From NCBI RefSeq assembly GCF_031583595.1, contig NZ_CP134145.1:3038001-3102000 (forward strand): a stretch of DNA of 64,000 bases, given 5' to 3'. Positions 6,868-16,732 of this stretch are shown one piece after another. Every line of letters begins with the position of its first letter. The stretch's first letter is position 1. Origin of the DNA: Thalassotalea psychrophila (GTDB taxonomy: Bacteria; Pseudomonadota; Gammaproteobacteria; Enterobacterales; Alteromonadaceae). Made by a program: the position numbers and the translations under genes. The notes beneath the pieces were generated by a model, which searched no databases, was not told the DNA's origin, and was given only the letters and a program-made list of their open reading frames with translations.

Positions 6868-8817
6868 CTAATTGCTTGCTAATAATTCAAGGTACTCTTG
6901 CTCAGATAAAACCGTTACGCCTTTATCTTTAGCTGCATTGATTTTATTGGCTCCTACTTTTTCGCCGGCAACAAGGTAAGAGGTTTTACTGGAAACCGAT
7001 TTGCCCACTTTAGCCCCAAGAGCTTTAGCTTGTTTTTCCATATCGCCACGAGAGCCTTGTAACATAGTTCCGGTGAATACGATTAACTTTCCAAAGACTG
7101 GTGTTGCAACAGTTGTTTGCTCAGAAACTTTAGTCGTTATAGCTAAGTTGAAGTTTAGCGGCTTAAGCTTGAAGTACTCTTCTCTTACGTTTTCCAACCC
7201 CTCAACAATCGCTTCAGCACTTACTTGGGCAAACCCATCAAGTTTGACTAAATCATCAACACTGGCATCAAAAAGTTCATCTATGGAGTGATGTTGCAAT
7301 AGTTTTTCGCAATTACCTCCCGCAAGTCTACTCACCCCGAAAGCGGCAAGGAATCGCCAATCTTCTATTTCAATTTCTCTGCTGGCTTTTAACTGTTCTA
7401 CTAGGTTTTGTGCGGTTTTATCACCGAAGCCAAACCCTGTAAATTTATTTTTTGCTTCATCATAAATCTCATGAATTCGTTTAAGTCCATGTTGATGAAG
7501 TTTTTCAATGACTTTCGGTCCAAAGCCATCGTTATTACCTAAGGTTTTGAAAAAGTGCACTAAAGTATTTTCTGTTTGTGCTGGACAGTCTGTTTTATTT
7601 GGGCAAACCAAATGATCCGACTCCCAGATAATATGAGTACCACAACTGGGACAATCTGTTGGTAGCTGTGGAGTTACCGCTGTTATTACTTTTTCTATTT
7701 TAGGTATGACCAGGCCACTTCTTACAAGCTGCACAACAGCTCCAGGACCAACGCCATTGGCTTTAACCATATTATAGTGATGTACGGTTGCGCGACTTAT
7801 TGTTGCACCGCTTAATTTTGTCGGCTCTAATTCAGCAACAGGAGAAACTCTTCCCGTTCTAGACGTTTGCGGGATCACTTTTAGTACTTTAACTTCTGCT
7901 GACTCATCATTCACTTTAAACGCTATCTGCCAACGATGATGATGCCTAGTTGCTCCCATAAGCTGTTTTATTTCGTCATTAGTCACTTCGAAAATAACGC
8001 CGTCTATATCATAATCAACCGCGTTCCAAATTCTCTCAACTATAGGTTCAAAATCACTTAATACTTCAGTGTAATGTCCGGTCCAGTTGGTAATTGATGA
8101 AAATGGATAAAAGACACAAGCTCCAGCATCTATCGCTATTTGCACGGCTTTATCGACTTTCTTTTCAGCAATGATCGCGGCTTGTATGTTTCTGGAGTTT
8201 TCAAAGCTTTCGCTTAACACATTATCAAAATAGCTTTTTTTGATCACAATCTCACCGGGCCCTTGCCCTCGAGCGCCCTCATCAGCTACCTTTAGGCCGC
8301 GTTTGAACGCTCTAGTGATATCTTGACCGCGACTACCATCACCACGAGTGTAAAGCTTAGAGCCATCATCATATGCCGCATAACCGTCAAGTTTTGGCGT
8401 AACTCTAATATTTATTTTTGAATGTTCGATATTCAGTTCATTTGCTGCTTTGATTAACCGCTCTATCCATTTTCTTATTTCTTCAAATGAATAGGCTTTA
8501 TCTGTAGAAAGCATTTTTTTAGGTAGAGCAACTGTTTTACTATCAATAATAACTTCGGGTTCAACAGTGGTTAAAAATGGATGCTCTTGTTTTCTATTCT
8601 TCAATTCTTGCAAGTAGACGGCATCATAAACCTGATCATCGATAACCGGATGGCCCGAACGATATAAAGCATTAGAAATTTCAAGAATAATTAATAGATT
8701 GCCTAGGGATATTTCACTTACGTTTTGCTCATTAAACAATGACTCAATAGCAGAAACGTCTGGTGATTGGTTAAGTTGTGCAATGATTGATAATTGATTT
8801 TGATTAAATTTTAACAT
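6868..8817 (-). CDS. ligA: NAD-dependent DNA ligase, divergent LigA type
   Basis: The 649 residues carry every LigA module: adenylation domain with the nucleotide-accepting lysine in PKLDG (Lys142), LYTRGDGSRGQDIT and DIDGVIFEV; OB fold with SRTGRVSPVAELEP; a four-cysteine zinc finger (CPSCG, then CPNKTDCPAQ); helix-hairpin-helix repeats; and a C-terminal BRCT domain (about 575-649, VFTGTMLQGSR). The enzyme seals nicks using NAD. It is unusual: the residue before PKLDG is Thr, where LigA normally has Glu, and many other conserved positions differ. It lies in the normal ligA place after zipA but is separated from it by a terminator and repeats. A second canonical ligA could exist elsewhere. 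Confidence 0.88.
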   Translation of the reverse strand: MLKFNQNQLSIIAQLNQSPDVSAIESLFNEQNVSEISLGNLLIILEISNALYRSGHPVIDDQVYDAVYLQELKNRKQEHPFLTTVEPEVIIDSKTVALPKKMLSTDKAYSFEEIRKWIERLIKAANELNIEHSKINIRVTPKLDGYAAYDDGSKLYTRGDGSRGQDITRAFKRGLKVADEGARGQGPGEIVIKKSYFDNVLSESFENSRNIQAAIIAEKKVDKAVQIAIDAGACVFYPFSSITNWTGHYTEVLSDFEPIVERIWNAVDYDIDGVIFEVTNDEIKQLMGATRHHHRWQIAFKVNDESAEVKVLKVIPQTSRTGRVSPVAELEPTKLSGATISRATVHHYNMVKANGVGPGAVVQLVRSGLVIPKIEKVITAVTPQLPTDCPSCGTHIIWESDHLVCPNKTDCPAQTENTLVHFFKTLGNNDGFGPKVIEKLHQHGLKRIHEIYDEAKNKFTGFGFGDKTAQNLVEQLKASREIEIEDWRFLAAFGVSRLAGGNCEKLLQHHSIDELFDASVDDLVKLDGFAQVSAEAIVEGLENVREEYFKLKPLNFNLAITTKVSEQTTVATPVFGKLIVFTGTMLQGSRGDMEKQAKALGAKVGKSVSSKTSYLVAGEKVGANKINAAKDKGVTVLSEQEYLELLASN

Positions 8818-8881
8818 TAACTCTACTATTTTGGTTTATTGAAAAAATACGTCCCTGAATATAAAAAACTCAGCTACCAAG

Positions 8882-8959
8882 AGTTGGCATTCCTTCGTCC
8901 CTGAAGTGAGCCAACTTTATAACATCCATGTTAAGTTGGCATTCCTTCGTCCCTGAAGT
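8882..8959. repeat. Two 26-base direct repeats between zipA and ligA
   Basis: The same 26 bases, starting AGTTGGCATTCC and ending CCCTGAAGT, occur at 8882-8907 and 8934-8959. Between them lie GCCAACTTTA and ACATCCATG. The copies are exact. With only two copies and no cas genes this is an intergenic repeat, not CRISPR. Confidence 0.7.
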
Positions 8960-8980
8960 AAAAAGCCTCCAACTGGAGGC
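8957..8980 (-). terminator. Terminator after zipA
   Basis: GCCTCC at 8965-8970 pairs with GGAGGC at 8975-8980 around a four-base loop. Read on the minus strand, five T follow the stem. It lies nine bases past the zipA stop and separates zipA from ligA. Confidence 0.8.
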
Positions 8981-8988
8981 TTGAAAAA

Positions 8989-10179
8989 TTAGTAACCGGC
9001 CAAGCGGGCCTTGCGATCAAATTCTCTAATTTTACTTAAATAATGTTGTTCGGTTTGTTTAGTCATAACACTGCGTTGACCATCAAGTACTTGTCCGCCA
9101 AATTCATTCGCGACTTGTTTAGCAGCGCTAAGCATTTGTTTGAATACTTTTACCGGGTCCCCAGCATTTGGCAGAGTCATAAATAAAGTGATGCCTTTGG
9201 TAGAAAAGCTTTCCATGTTATCTAAATCGAAGGTGCCTGGGTTAACCATATTGGCGACAGAGAAGGTAATTTTACCATTGCCAGCATTATCTTGGTGGCG
9301 ATGAAAAATGTTCATTTCACCAAATTTTAACCCTAACGTTAAAAAGTTAGGTAATAAAGCCGCACCTGAAATTAACTGGTTCTCATTCACGACAACCGAT
9401 AATGCTAAGACTTCTTGCTCTATTTCAACTTTACGGTTGTTATTGGCGCGATCAAAATCCATTTCGAGTTGATCTCGCTTTAATTCAGCTCGACTTTTAG
9501 TTTTGCCAATAGGCTGCACGTTTTCTGACTGTACTTTAGCCTCAATTTTCGTTTTAGCTTTAACTTTAACGGGCTTATCAGCTTCAACAACGTTTACTGG
9601 CTCTACTTCTGGTAAAGCGCTTATCGTCGGAAGTTCATCTTCAACGATAGTTTCAGACACTGTAAACACTGGCTCGCTAGAGTCAACTACTGTCTCAGGC
9701 TTTGCTTTTACAGTGGCAGTTGCAGTTGCAACTTTCTTTACTGAACTTTTCTTAACACTAACAGGATCTTTAAAAACAGCTTCAGTTTTAGTTGTCATAT
9801 CAGCTTCAACATCTTCAATTGGCGCTGATTGTTCCAAAACTTCAATATCAGAAAATGTTGGCGCTTGCTCTGCCAATTGATCATCTTCAATTGGTGGCGG
9901 CGTATTAGCTTGCAAATCAGCTGATTGTTGTTCTGTAAGCTCTGGCATTTCAGCAGCATCAAGGGTAATTGGTTTAGGACGTCCTACTCCGTCTTGATCA
10001 AAACCTTGGGTATCATAGTTACGCGCCTCTTCCTCGGCAAAATCGTCTTCTACAACTTTTGCTTTCAGTTTATAAGGATTTTTACCTCCTTTGCGGATCT
10101 TTAAACGACCATGAAAATAGATGCCACCGATAACGATCACACTAATAATTATTAATATTGTTCTAAAATTTAATTCCAT
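8989..10179 (-). CDS. zipA: Cell division protein ZipA
   Basis: ZipA tethers FtsZ to the inner membrane at mid-cell. The ATG at 10179 gives MELNFRTILIIISVIVIGG; a TTG two codons earlier is less likely. The 396-residue protein has an N-terminal membrane anchor (about 5-21), a basic patch, a long acidic proline-, valine- and threonine-rich linker (to about 250), and a C-terminal FtsZ-binding domain of about 140 residues with a typical core (LFMTLPNAGDPVKVFKQML). It starts 12 bases after the smc stop, so the two are cotranscribed; this smc-zipA-ligA order is common in non-MukB gammaproteobacteria. Confidence 0.93.
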   Translation of the reverse strand: MELNFRTILIIISVIVIGGIYFHGRLKIRKGGKNPYKLKAKVVEDDFAEEEARNYDTQGFDQDGVGRPKPITLDAAEMPELTEQQSADLQANTPPPIEDDQLAEQAPTFSDIEVLEQSAPIEDVEADMTTKTEAVFKDPVSVKKSSVKKVATATATVKAKPETVVDSSEPVFTVSETIVEDELPTISALPEVEPVNVVEADKPVKVKAKTKIEAKVQSENVQPIGKTKSRAELKRDQLEMDFDRANNNRKVEIEQEVLALSVVVNENQLISGAALLPNFLTLGLKFGEMNIFHRHQDNAGNGKITFSVANMVNPGTFDLDNMESFSTKGITLFMTLPNAGDPVKVFKQMLSAAKQVANEFGGQVLDGQRSVMTKQTEQHYLSKIREFDRKARLAGY

Positions 10180-10191
10180 TACCAAGCCTGC

Positions 10192-13100
10192 TTATACTGC
10201 TTCTGCCATAGCAACCGCTTCATCAATATCAACCGCTACCATACGTGAAACTCCTGGTTCATGCATGGTAACACCTGTTAAGTGTGAAGCCATTTCCATA
10301 GCTATTTTATTATGACTTATATAGATAAATTGCACAGTTTGTGACATTTCTTCAACCAATTTACAGAATCGGCCAACATTTGCGTCATCAAGTGGCGCAT
10401 CCACTTCATCCAACATACAAAAAGGTGCTGGATTCAACCTAAATATTGCGAATACTAATGATAATGCGGTTAGCGCTTTTTCTCCACCAGAAAGTAAGTG
10501 AATCGTGCTATTTTTTTTGCCAGGCGGTCTTGCCATGATAGTTACCCCTGTATCGAGCAAATCTTCACCAGTTAAATCAAGGTACGCACTACCTCCACCG
10601 AAAACTTTTGGAAACAATATTTTAAGATCATTATTAACCTGTTCAAATGTTTCTTTAAATTTTTGTCGAGTTTCTTTATCTATTTTATCTATTGCTGACT
10701 CAAGGGTATGCAGAGCAGACTCTAAATCGTCGTTTTGTTTATCTAAAAATTCTTTTCTTTGTGACTGCAACTCAAATTCTTCTATAGCGGCTAAATTAAT
10801 CGCGCCAAGTTGAGATATTTCTTTAGTCACTCGAGCAAGCTGTATTTGCCATTGTGACTCTTTAGCATCAGTAGTTAAATTATCTAATACAGCTGCTAGT
10901 GTTTGTTGCATTTCCTCAAGTTGTTCAATTGCTGTTTTAGCACGAACATTATAGGTCTGCGCATCTACATGAAGTTGAGATAATTTATCTCTTTGCACTG
11001 CTATTAATGTTAATAAGCGCTGTTGACTGCTGTTAAATTGTTCTATTTGATTGTTAGATTCGATAAGTTGCTTGTTAACTGTTTGTTGCTGCTGATCATT
11101 TTCGGCGCCTTGTAGCAATAAACTTTGCAACTTTTCTTGCTCAGCTATAATCGGCTGATCATTTTCTTGGACTGTAGATACTAACTGTTGTTTTTGCTGT
11201 TCTAGTGTTAACAATTGCTCTTGCACTCGCACGAGTACAGCCTCAACAGACTCTAGTTCAGTTTTTGCTTTTTCTTTGGCTAAATTTTGTTGATGATTTT
11301 CATTAGTGGCATGCTGTAAGTTTAATTGAGCATCTTGCAATTGCTGAACTAAAGTTGTGCGTTCAAGTTGTAATGTTTCACCAACTTGATTGTCATTTTG
11401 ATCTGATTGAGCTAAAGCCGCTTGCTCTGCTAAAACCTGTTCATAGGTATATAACTCTTCATTAAGAGCAGTTTCTTGCTTTAGTAATTCATCTTGTAAG
11501 CTTTGTTGCTGAGTTCTCTTGAACTGTAACTCTTGATCAAGTAAATGATTTTCTTGTTCACTTTGCAAAAGTACTTGCTTACTTTGTTGTAGTTGTTGCT
11601 TGTTCTGCTCAAGACTTGCATTCAGTCTAATATTTTTTTCTTGCAATTCACCAAGTGCTTGTTGATGAATTTCAAATTCAGTCTGTTTATTTTTAATATT
11701 TGCTGCTAAATCAATAAGTTGATTATGTCGTTTTAACTGCCCTGTATGTTGCTCAATTGCGCCTTTTTTAAGCCATGAACGCCCAAACCAAGCCCCTTGT
11801 GGACATATCACCGAGGCATTGTCATCGGTTAATTGTTCAGCCATGTGCTTGGCTTGAGTCTCTGTTTGGGCAACTTTAACCCTACTTAGTAGTTCATAGA
11901 ACGGATGCTGGCCTTGAACAAATTGAGCCAATGTATTTGGCTTCGCAGAGCTTAGTTTCTGGTTTTCAGTTTGACTGACCCACAAGGCAACATCCAAGTC
12001 GAAATGATCAGGAAAATCATCTAAACAAATAGCATTTAACCACTGGCCTAGTACCATCTCTACCGCACTTTCCCAACCGGGAGTAACGAGTAGTTGCTCA
12101 CTTAAACTGTTCTGCGTATCTATCCCCATTGATTGCAAGTAGTCTTTTTGTTTTATTTGCCAATCTGAACGTTGATTATTAATCTCGCTTAGTGCTTGCT
12201 GCCTTGACTGTAATGTTTGCAACTCAGTGGATATTTGCTCAAATAGAGTTTTGCTTTTGTCCTGCGCTGTAATTGCTATCAGATATTGCTCTGTATACTG
12301 TTCAACATCTGCAGATGACTGTTCAACGACCATTTTCTGTTCTTCAATATCATCCTGGTTTTGGACAATCTTGCTTTTTAAAGGCTCTAGTTGATAACTA
12401 GTAAGTTGTTGTTTTATAGACTCAATTCGTTGTTCAGTTTTATTCATCAAGTCACTTGTTGACTGCACTTTGGTGGCAATAACATTTACAGCATTGGTGT
12501 GAGATGATTGTGTTTGAACAAAATTGTCCCAATGTGTCTGCCAAGCATGTTGGCGATGTTGAATATCGAGTAACTGTTTGCTTAATTGCTTAATTTGAGT
12601 ACCGCTCTCTTTTAGGCATGGTACTAAGTCAACAATCAAACTTTTTAAGTTTTGCTGCTTTTTTAGCTCTTGATTTAAGTATTCTCGATTACGAAGGCTA
12701 TTTTCATCTAACCTTTTTACATCCTCGCTAAGGCTTATCTTACGCTGCTTAGCATGTTTGATATTTTGCTCTAAACGTGTAATTTCAGTAGTTAAAACTA
12801 ATTTATGCTGTTGCAGTACAGCAATTTTATCTGCCCCCTCATCTTGAGTATTTTTAGCATTTACAATAGCGAGTTCAGATGCTCTTTGCTCGGCAACTAA
12901 TTCATCTATTTTGCGTTCTAGGCTCAGCTCTAGCAATTTAAATTTTTGTAATTTATCTTGGCAGTAGCGCCACTTTATCGCTGTTAATTCCGCTTTTAAA
13001 GTGCGCTCTTTTACTTTTAATTGTTTAAATCTAACTGCGGCTTGTGATTGCCCATGCAATCGTTCTATTTGTATACCAAGCTCTTGCCTGATATCAGCTA

Positions 13101-13680
13101 ATCGAGATAAATTTTCACGAGTGTGACGAATACGAATTTCGGTTTCTCGACGGCGTTCTTTGTATTTAGATACGCCAGCGGCCTCTTCAATAAACACTCG
13201 AAGATCTTGGGGTTTTGATTCAATTAATTTTGAAATCATGCCTTGTTCAATAATGGCATAACTTCTTGGACCTAGACCGGTACCTAGGAAGATATCGGTT
13301 ATATCTTTACGGCGACATTTACTACCATTTAGGTAATAAGTATTTTGCGAGTCTCTATTAACAATACGGCGGATTGATATTTCGTTTCGATCTGCCATCG
13401 AGCCTTGAATTCGTTGGTCAGTATTGTCAAACAGAAGTTCAACACTTGCTTGCCCTACAGGCTTTCTAGCGCTAGAGCCATTGAAAATAACATCGGTCAT
13501 ACTATCACCGCGTAAGTTTTTAGCTGAACTTTCGCCAAGCACCCAACGCACTGCATCGATAATATTAGATTTACCACAACCATTTGGGCCAACAATAGCG
13601 GTCATTTCTTCAGGGAACGGCACAGTCGTGACATCAACAAAAGATTTAAATCCAGCTAATTTTATAGTTTTTAGGCGCAT
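10192..13680 (-). CDS. smc: Chromosome segregation protein SMC
   Basis: This 1162-residue ATPase condenses and organises newly replicated DNA. Visible in order are an N-terminal Walker A, GPNGCGKSN (31-39), a long glutamine-rich coiled coil, a hinge domain (about 520-640), the returning coiled coil, the ABC signature LLSGGEKALTALS (from about 1062) and Walker B CMLDEVDAPLDD (from about 1088). Length and order are normal for bacterial SMC. The kleisin partners ScpA and ScpB are not in this window. Presence of SMC instead of MukB supports an Alteromonadales-type host. It is first in a unit with zipA. Confidence 0.96.
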   Translation of the reverse strand: MRLKTIKLAGFKSFVDVTTVPFPEEMTAIVGPNGCGKSNIIDAVRWVLGESSAKNLRGDSMTDVIFNGSSARKPVGQASVELLFDNTDQRIQGSMADRNEISIRRIVNRDSQNTYYLNGSKCRRKDITDIFLGTGLGPRSYAIIEQGMISKLIESKPQDLRVFIEEAAGVSKYKERRRETEIRIRHTRENLSRLADIRQELGIQIERLHGQSQAAVRFKQLKVKERTLKAELTAIKWRYCQDKLQKFKLLELSLERKIDELVAEQRASELAIVNAKNTQDEGADKIAVLQQHKLVLTTEITRLEQNIKHAKQRKISLSEDVKRLDENSLRNREYLNQELKKQQNLKSLIVDLVPCLKESGTQIKQLSKQLLDIQHRQHAWQTHWDNFVQTQSSHTNAVNVIATKVQSTSDLMNKTEQRIESIKQQLTSYQLEPLKSKIVQNQDDIEEQKMVVEQSSADVEQYTEQYLIAITAQDKSKTLFEQISTELQTLQSRQQALSEINNQRSDWQIKQKDYLQSMGIDTQNSLSEQLLVTPGWESAVEMVLGQWLNAICLDDFPDHFDLDVALWVSQTENQKLSSAKPNTLAQFVQGQHPFYELLSRVKVAQTETQAKHMAEQLTDDNASVICPQGAWFGRSWLKKGAIEQHTGQLKRHNQLIDLAANIKNKQTEFEIHQQALGELQEKNIRLNASLEQNKQQLQQSKQVLLQSEQENHLLDQELQFKRTQQQSLQDELLKQETALNEELYTYEQVLAEQAALAQSDQNDNQVGETLQLERTTLVQQLQDAQLNLQHATNENHQQNLAKEKAKTELESVEAVLVRVQEQLLTLEQQKQQLVSTVQENDQPIIAEQEKLQSLLLQGAENDQQQQTVNKQLIESNNQIEQFNSSQQRLLTLIAVQRDKLSQLHVDAQTYNVRAKTAIEQLEEMQQTLAAVLDNLTTDAKESQWQIQLARVTKEISQLGAINLAAIEEFELQSQRKEFLDKQNDDLESALHTLESAIDKIDKETRQKFKETFEQVNNDLKILFPKVFGGGSAYLDLTGEDLLDTGVTIMARPPGKKNSTIHLLSGGEKALTALSLVFAIFRLNPAPFCMLDEVDAPLDDANVGRFCKLVEEMSQTVQFIYISHNKIAMEMASHLTGVTMHEPGVSRMVAVDIDEAVAMAEAV

Positions 13681-13864
13681 TGATTGTTATTGTTTTTATT
13701 CGATTACTAGTAAACGTTTGATATTCAATATCAGATCTTATACAGGTAGATACTTTATCTTTATTACCTTAGCAAATAAACACATGGTTTGTAACAGTTA
13801 TTGGCTTTGAATTGCCATAAGTTTAGTTATACTAACAACAAATATATTGTGTAAGGAAAATTCA

Positions 13865-14617
13865 ATGACATTAAGCATTCAACAGCCAATTGCCCAAAGC
13901 GGAGCTGGTTATTTTATGCAAGGTTTTAAACTCATTAGAACACCAGGGCTCAGACGATTTGTGTTTGTACCATTATTGGTGAATTTAATTCTGTTTGCCT
14001 CAGCTTTTTACTACTTAAGTAGTTACATTTCTGATCTAATCGTGTCATTTGAAAACTGGTTACCCGAAGGGTTAAGTTGGTTAACTTACTTTGCAGAGCC
14101 ATTGCTTTATATCACAGCGTTAATTTGTTTTTCATTTTTATTTTCAACCGTGGCAAACTGGCTTGCCGCACCTTTTAACGGGTTATTAAGCGAAAAGTTA
14201 GAACAACACCTTACAGGACAATCTATCAATGATGGCGGCTTTTCCGATGTTGTTAAAGATATACCCCGAACGTTGTCACGCGAGTGGCGTAAGCTGGTTT
14301 ATTACTTACCTAGAGCATTAGGTTTTTTCTTAATTCTATGGATTATACCTGTTTTTGGCCAAGTAATTTGGTTAGCCTTTGTTGCCTGGATGATGGCTGT
14401 ACAATATTGCGACTACCCTTTTGATAATCATAAAATTGGTTTTATTGAGATGCGTAATAAGCTTACTGAGCATAAAGGCAAGTGCTACAGTTTTGGCTTA
14501 ACGGTTACCATTTTTGCAATGATCCCAATAGTAAATTTAGTCTTAATGCCTGTTGCAATATGTGGCGCAACAGCTATGTGGGTTGATCACTTTAAGAAAG
14601 ATTATAATACCTTATAA
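13865..14617 (+). CDS. cysZ: Sulfate transporter CysZ
   Basis: The ATG at 13865 has AAGGAA seven bases upstream, giving a 250-residue protein, close to the 253 of E. coli CysZ. It is an inner-membrane protein with four main hydrophobic segments and the family features SGAGYFMQGFKLI, WLAAPFNGLLSEKLE and DYPFDNHKIGF. CysZ takes up sulfate for cysteine synthesis. It is divergent from smc and stands alone; a long hairpin follows it. Its place next to smc-zipA-ligA echoes the enterobacterial cysZ-zipA-ligA neighbourhood. Confidence 0.93.
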   Translation: MTLSIQQPIAQSGAGYFMQGFKLIRTPGLRRFVFVPLLVNLILFASAFYYLSSYISDLIVSFENWLPEGLSWLTYFAEPLLYITALICFSFLFSTVANWLAAPFNGLLSEKLEQHLTGQSINDGGFSDVVKDIPRTLSREWRKLVYYLPRALGFFLILWIIPVFGQVIWLAFVAWMMAVQYCDYPFDNHKIGFIEMRNKLTEHKGKCYSFGLTVTIFAMIPIVNLVLMPVAICGATAMWVDHFKKDYNTL

Positions 14618-14644
14618 TGTTAACTAGTTCCGGTTATATGGAAC

Positions 14645-14696
14645 TGGGGTCAGAGCAAAACCCTATTTAAAAATAATAGGTTTTGGTCTGACCCCA
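14645..14696. terminator. Long GGGGTCAG-type hairpin between cysZ and fadD
   Basis: A stem of about 21 pairs, with one mismatch and one bulge, begins GGGGTCAGA and closes with TCTGACCCC around an AT-rich loop. It sits between the converging cysZ and fadD genes, so it can act as a terminator for both. Related stems occur at 45911-45947 and 55861-55916, which suggests a dispersed REP-like element. Confidence 0.6.
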
Positions 14697-14731
14697 TGTA
14701 TCTGCACCTGCTAGTTTAACGCGCGAAAAAA

Positions 14732-16387
14732 CTATCTAAGTTCTTTTCTCAGTATTTTACCAACATTTGATTTTGGTAACTCATCTCTAAATTCAATCAG
14801 TTTAGGAACTTTATAATTAGTTAAGTTACTGCGACAATGACTTATTAAATCTTTTTCGGTAAGTGCAGGATCTTTTTTCACCACAAATATTTTGACACTT
14901 TCGCCGTTTACCTCATGAGGAACGCCAATAGCAGCAACTTCTAAAACACTAGGGTGCATCATAACAACTTCTTCTATTTCGTTAGGAAATACGTTGAAGC
15001 CAGAAACAATGATCATGTCTTTCTTACGGTCTACAATATTGAAAAAACCACGTTCATCCACAGAGGCAATATCACCGGTTGCCAGCCAGCCATCGTTTAA
15101 AATTTCGTTAGTCGCTTCGATACGGTTGTAATAACCTTTCATTACCTGAGGGCCTTTTACATACATTTCTCCGGGTTCACCAAGACTACATTCACTGCCA
15201 TCATCAGCAATAATTTTGATATCCGTTGATGGTGCGGGTATACCTATGCTGCCATCATAACCTTCCAAATTATAAGGGCTTATAGTCACAAACGGTGAAC
15301 ACTCGGTTAAACCATAACCTTCAATCAAACCAGTCTTGGTTACATGTTGCCAACGCTCAGCCACAGGTTTTTGTACGGCCATGCCTCCTCCCATAGCAAC
15401 TTTTAATTTACTAAAGTCTAAATTTTTAAACCCTGGAGTATTTAACAGGCCATTAAATAAAGTATTTACACCAGTAATTACAGTAAATTTGTATTTAGAT
15501 AACTCTTTTACAAAGCCTGGCATATCTCTCGGGTTAGTGATCAATAGGTTCGTACCGCCTAGCGTTAAAAATGTTAAGCAATTAGCGGTTAAAGCAAAAA
15601 TATGATAAAGCGGCAACGCGGTAACAACAAATTCTTCACCTTCAACAAGTACAGGTTTTAAAGCGCCTTTAGCTTGCTCTAAGTTGGCAACCAAATTGCG
15701 GTGCGTTAACATTGCACCTTTAGAAACTCCTGTTGTTCCACCGGTATATTGTAAAAAGGCTAAGTCTTCACCGCTAATGTCTACTGGAGTAAACTTTTCT
15801 GGACCTCCTTTAGCGACCACATGATTAAATGGGATCGTGTTAGCTAAATTAAACTTAGGCACCATTTTTTTAATATACTTTACCACTAAGTTAACCACTG
15901 TACCTTTAACGGCACCTAAGCGATCGCCTAATGATGTTAAAATCACATGTTCCACTGAGGTGTCAGCAATAATTTCTTCTAGGGTATGGGCAAAGTTTTC
16001 AATAATAACGATGGCTTTAGCGCCAGAGTCATTTAATTGATGCTTAAGCTCGCGTGCCGTATATAGTGGGTTTACATTAACAATGGTAACCCCAGCTATT
16101 AAGCCGCCAAATAGGGCTATAGGGTATTGCAATGAATTAGGCACCATGATGGCAAGTTTTTCACCTTTTTTCATTGCTAAAGTATTTTGCAAATAGGCGG
16201 CAAATGATTTCGCTTGCTGTTCTAATTGTCGATATGTAATCGATACATCCATATTGATGAATGCGGTCTTATCAGCATACTTGTTGCTGTATTGGAAAAA
16301 CATTTCAGCTAACGACTTATATTTGTCAGCATCTATCTCAAATGGCACTCCTGGAGGGTAACTTTTTTCCAGCCAAATTTTTTCCAC
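14732..16387 (-). CDS. fadD: Long-chain fatty-acid CoA ligase FadD
   Basis: The 551-residue enzyme activates long-chain fatty acids to acyl-CoA at the inner membrane, using ATP. The ATP-binding motif [11 protein letters not shown] is at 214-224, GYGLTECSP at about 356, and the C-terminal hinge and lysine region ([21 protein letters not shown], split by position: about 448-468) follows. The start is GTG with AGGAG upstream; E. coli fadD likewise starts with a non-ATG codon and similar residues. It ends the minus-strand run from yoaA, a conserved neighbourhood. A repeat element fills much of the gap before it. Confidence 0.93.
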   Translation of the reverse strand: MEKIWLEKSYPPGVPFEIDADKYKSLAEMFFQYSNKYADKTAFINMDVSITYRQLEQQAKSFAAYLQNTLAMKKGEKLAIMVPNSLQYPIALFGGLIAGVTIVNVNPLYTARELKHQLNDSGAKAIVIIENFAHTLEEIIADTSVEHVILTSLGDRLGAVKGTVVNLVVKYIKKMVPKFNLANTIPFNHVVAKGGPEKFTPVDISGEDLAFLQYTGGTTGVSKGAMLTHRNLVANLEQAKGALKPVLVEGEEFVVTALPLYHIFALTANCLTFLTLGGTNLLITNPRDMPGFVKELSKYKFTVITGVNTLFNGLLNTPGFKNLDFSKLKVAMGGGMAVQKPVAERWQHVTKTGLIEGYGLTECSPFVTISPYNLEGYDGSIGIPAPSTDIKIIADDGSECSLGEPGEMYVKGPQVMKGYYNRIEATNEILNDGWLATGDIASVDERGFFNIVDRKKDMIIVSGFNVFPNEIEEVVMMHPSVLEVAAIGVPHEVNGESVKIFVVKKDPALTEKDLISHCRSNLTNYKVPKLIEFRDELPKSNVGKILRKELR

Positions 16388-16407
16388 ACTACATCTCCTG
16401 TTATCTT

Positions 16408-16568
16408 ATACCAAGTCCATCAATCATCTGCTCATTTATACTGGTTAAAATGAATAACTACTGCGTTATAAAATCTTTAAGTAGATAACTACTTATAAAA
16501 TTTTATGCCTTGTATTTATCCCTTTTTCCTCACTATAAAGTAGATCACATAATTAATGGAATCGGTAT
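16408..16568. repeat. MITE-like palindromic element, long form
   Basis: This 161-base element has the same ends as the one at 1586-1658: ATACCAAGTCCAT on the left, and AATTAATGGAATCGGTAT on the right. Inside are nested inverted segments such as AGTAGATAACTACTT. It fills about half of the 345-base gap between fadD and the hydrolase gene. Nothing else is recognised there; a 73-codon reading crossing its right end is not supported. Confidence 0.6.
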
Positions 16569-16732
16569 TAGGGATCATTTACGGTTCATAATAACCGCTA
16601 CCCTTATTTTTATTTTTCACTCGATCTATACCGATATAATTATTTGTTATGGGTATAGTCAACTTAATTTTTGGTCACTTATCATTTCACAGATAGAAAC
16701 AATTGCAAGAGGTATGACCAGAAAAGATTGAA

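Noticed and set aside
8882..8959. Possible CRISPR array
   Set aside because: Only two repeat copies, no further spacers and no cas genes.
9503..9880. 125-codon plus-strand Ser/Thr-rich frame inside zipA
   Set aside because: It is the reverse of the acidic Val/Thr-rich ZipA linker; no ribosome site.
16510..16731. 73-codon frame between fadD and hydrolase
   Set aside because: Its first third is the end of a palindromic repeat and it has no ribosome site.
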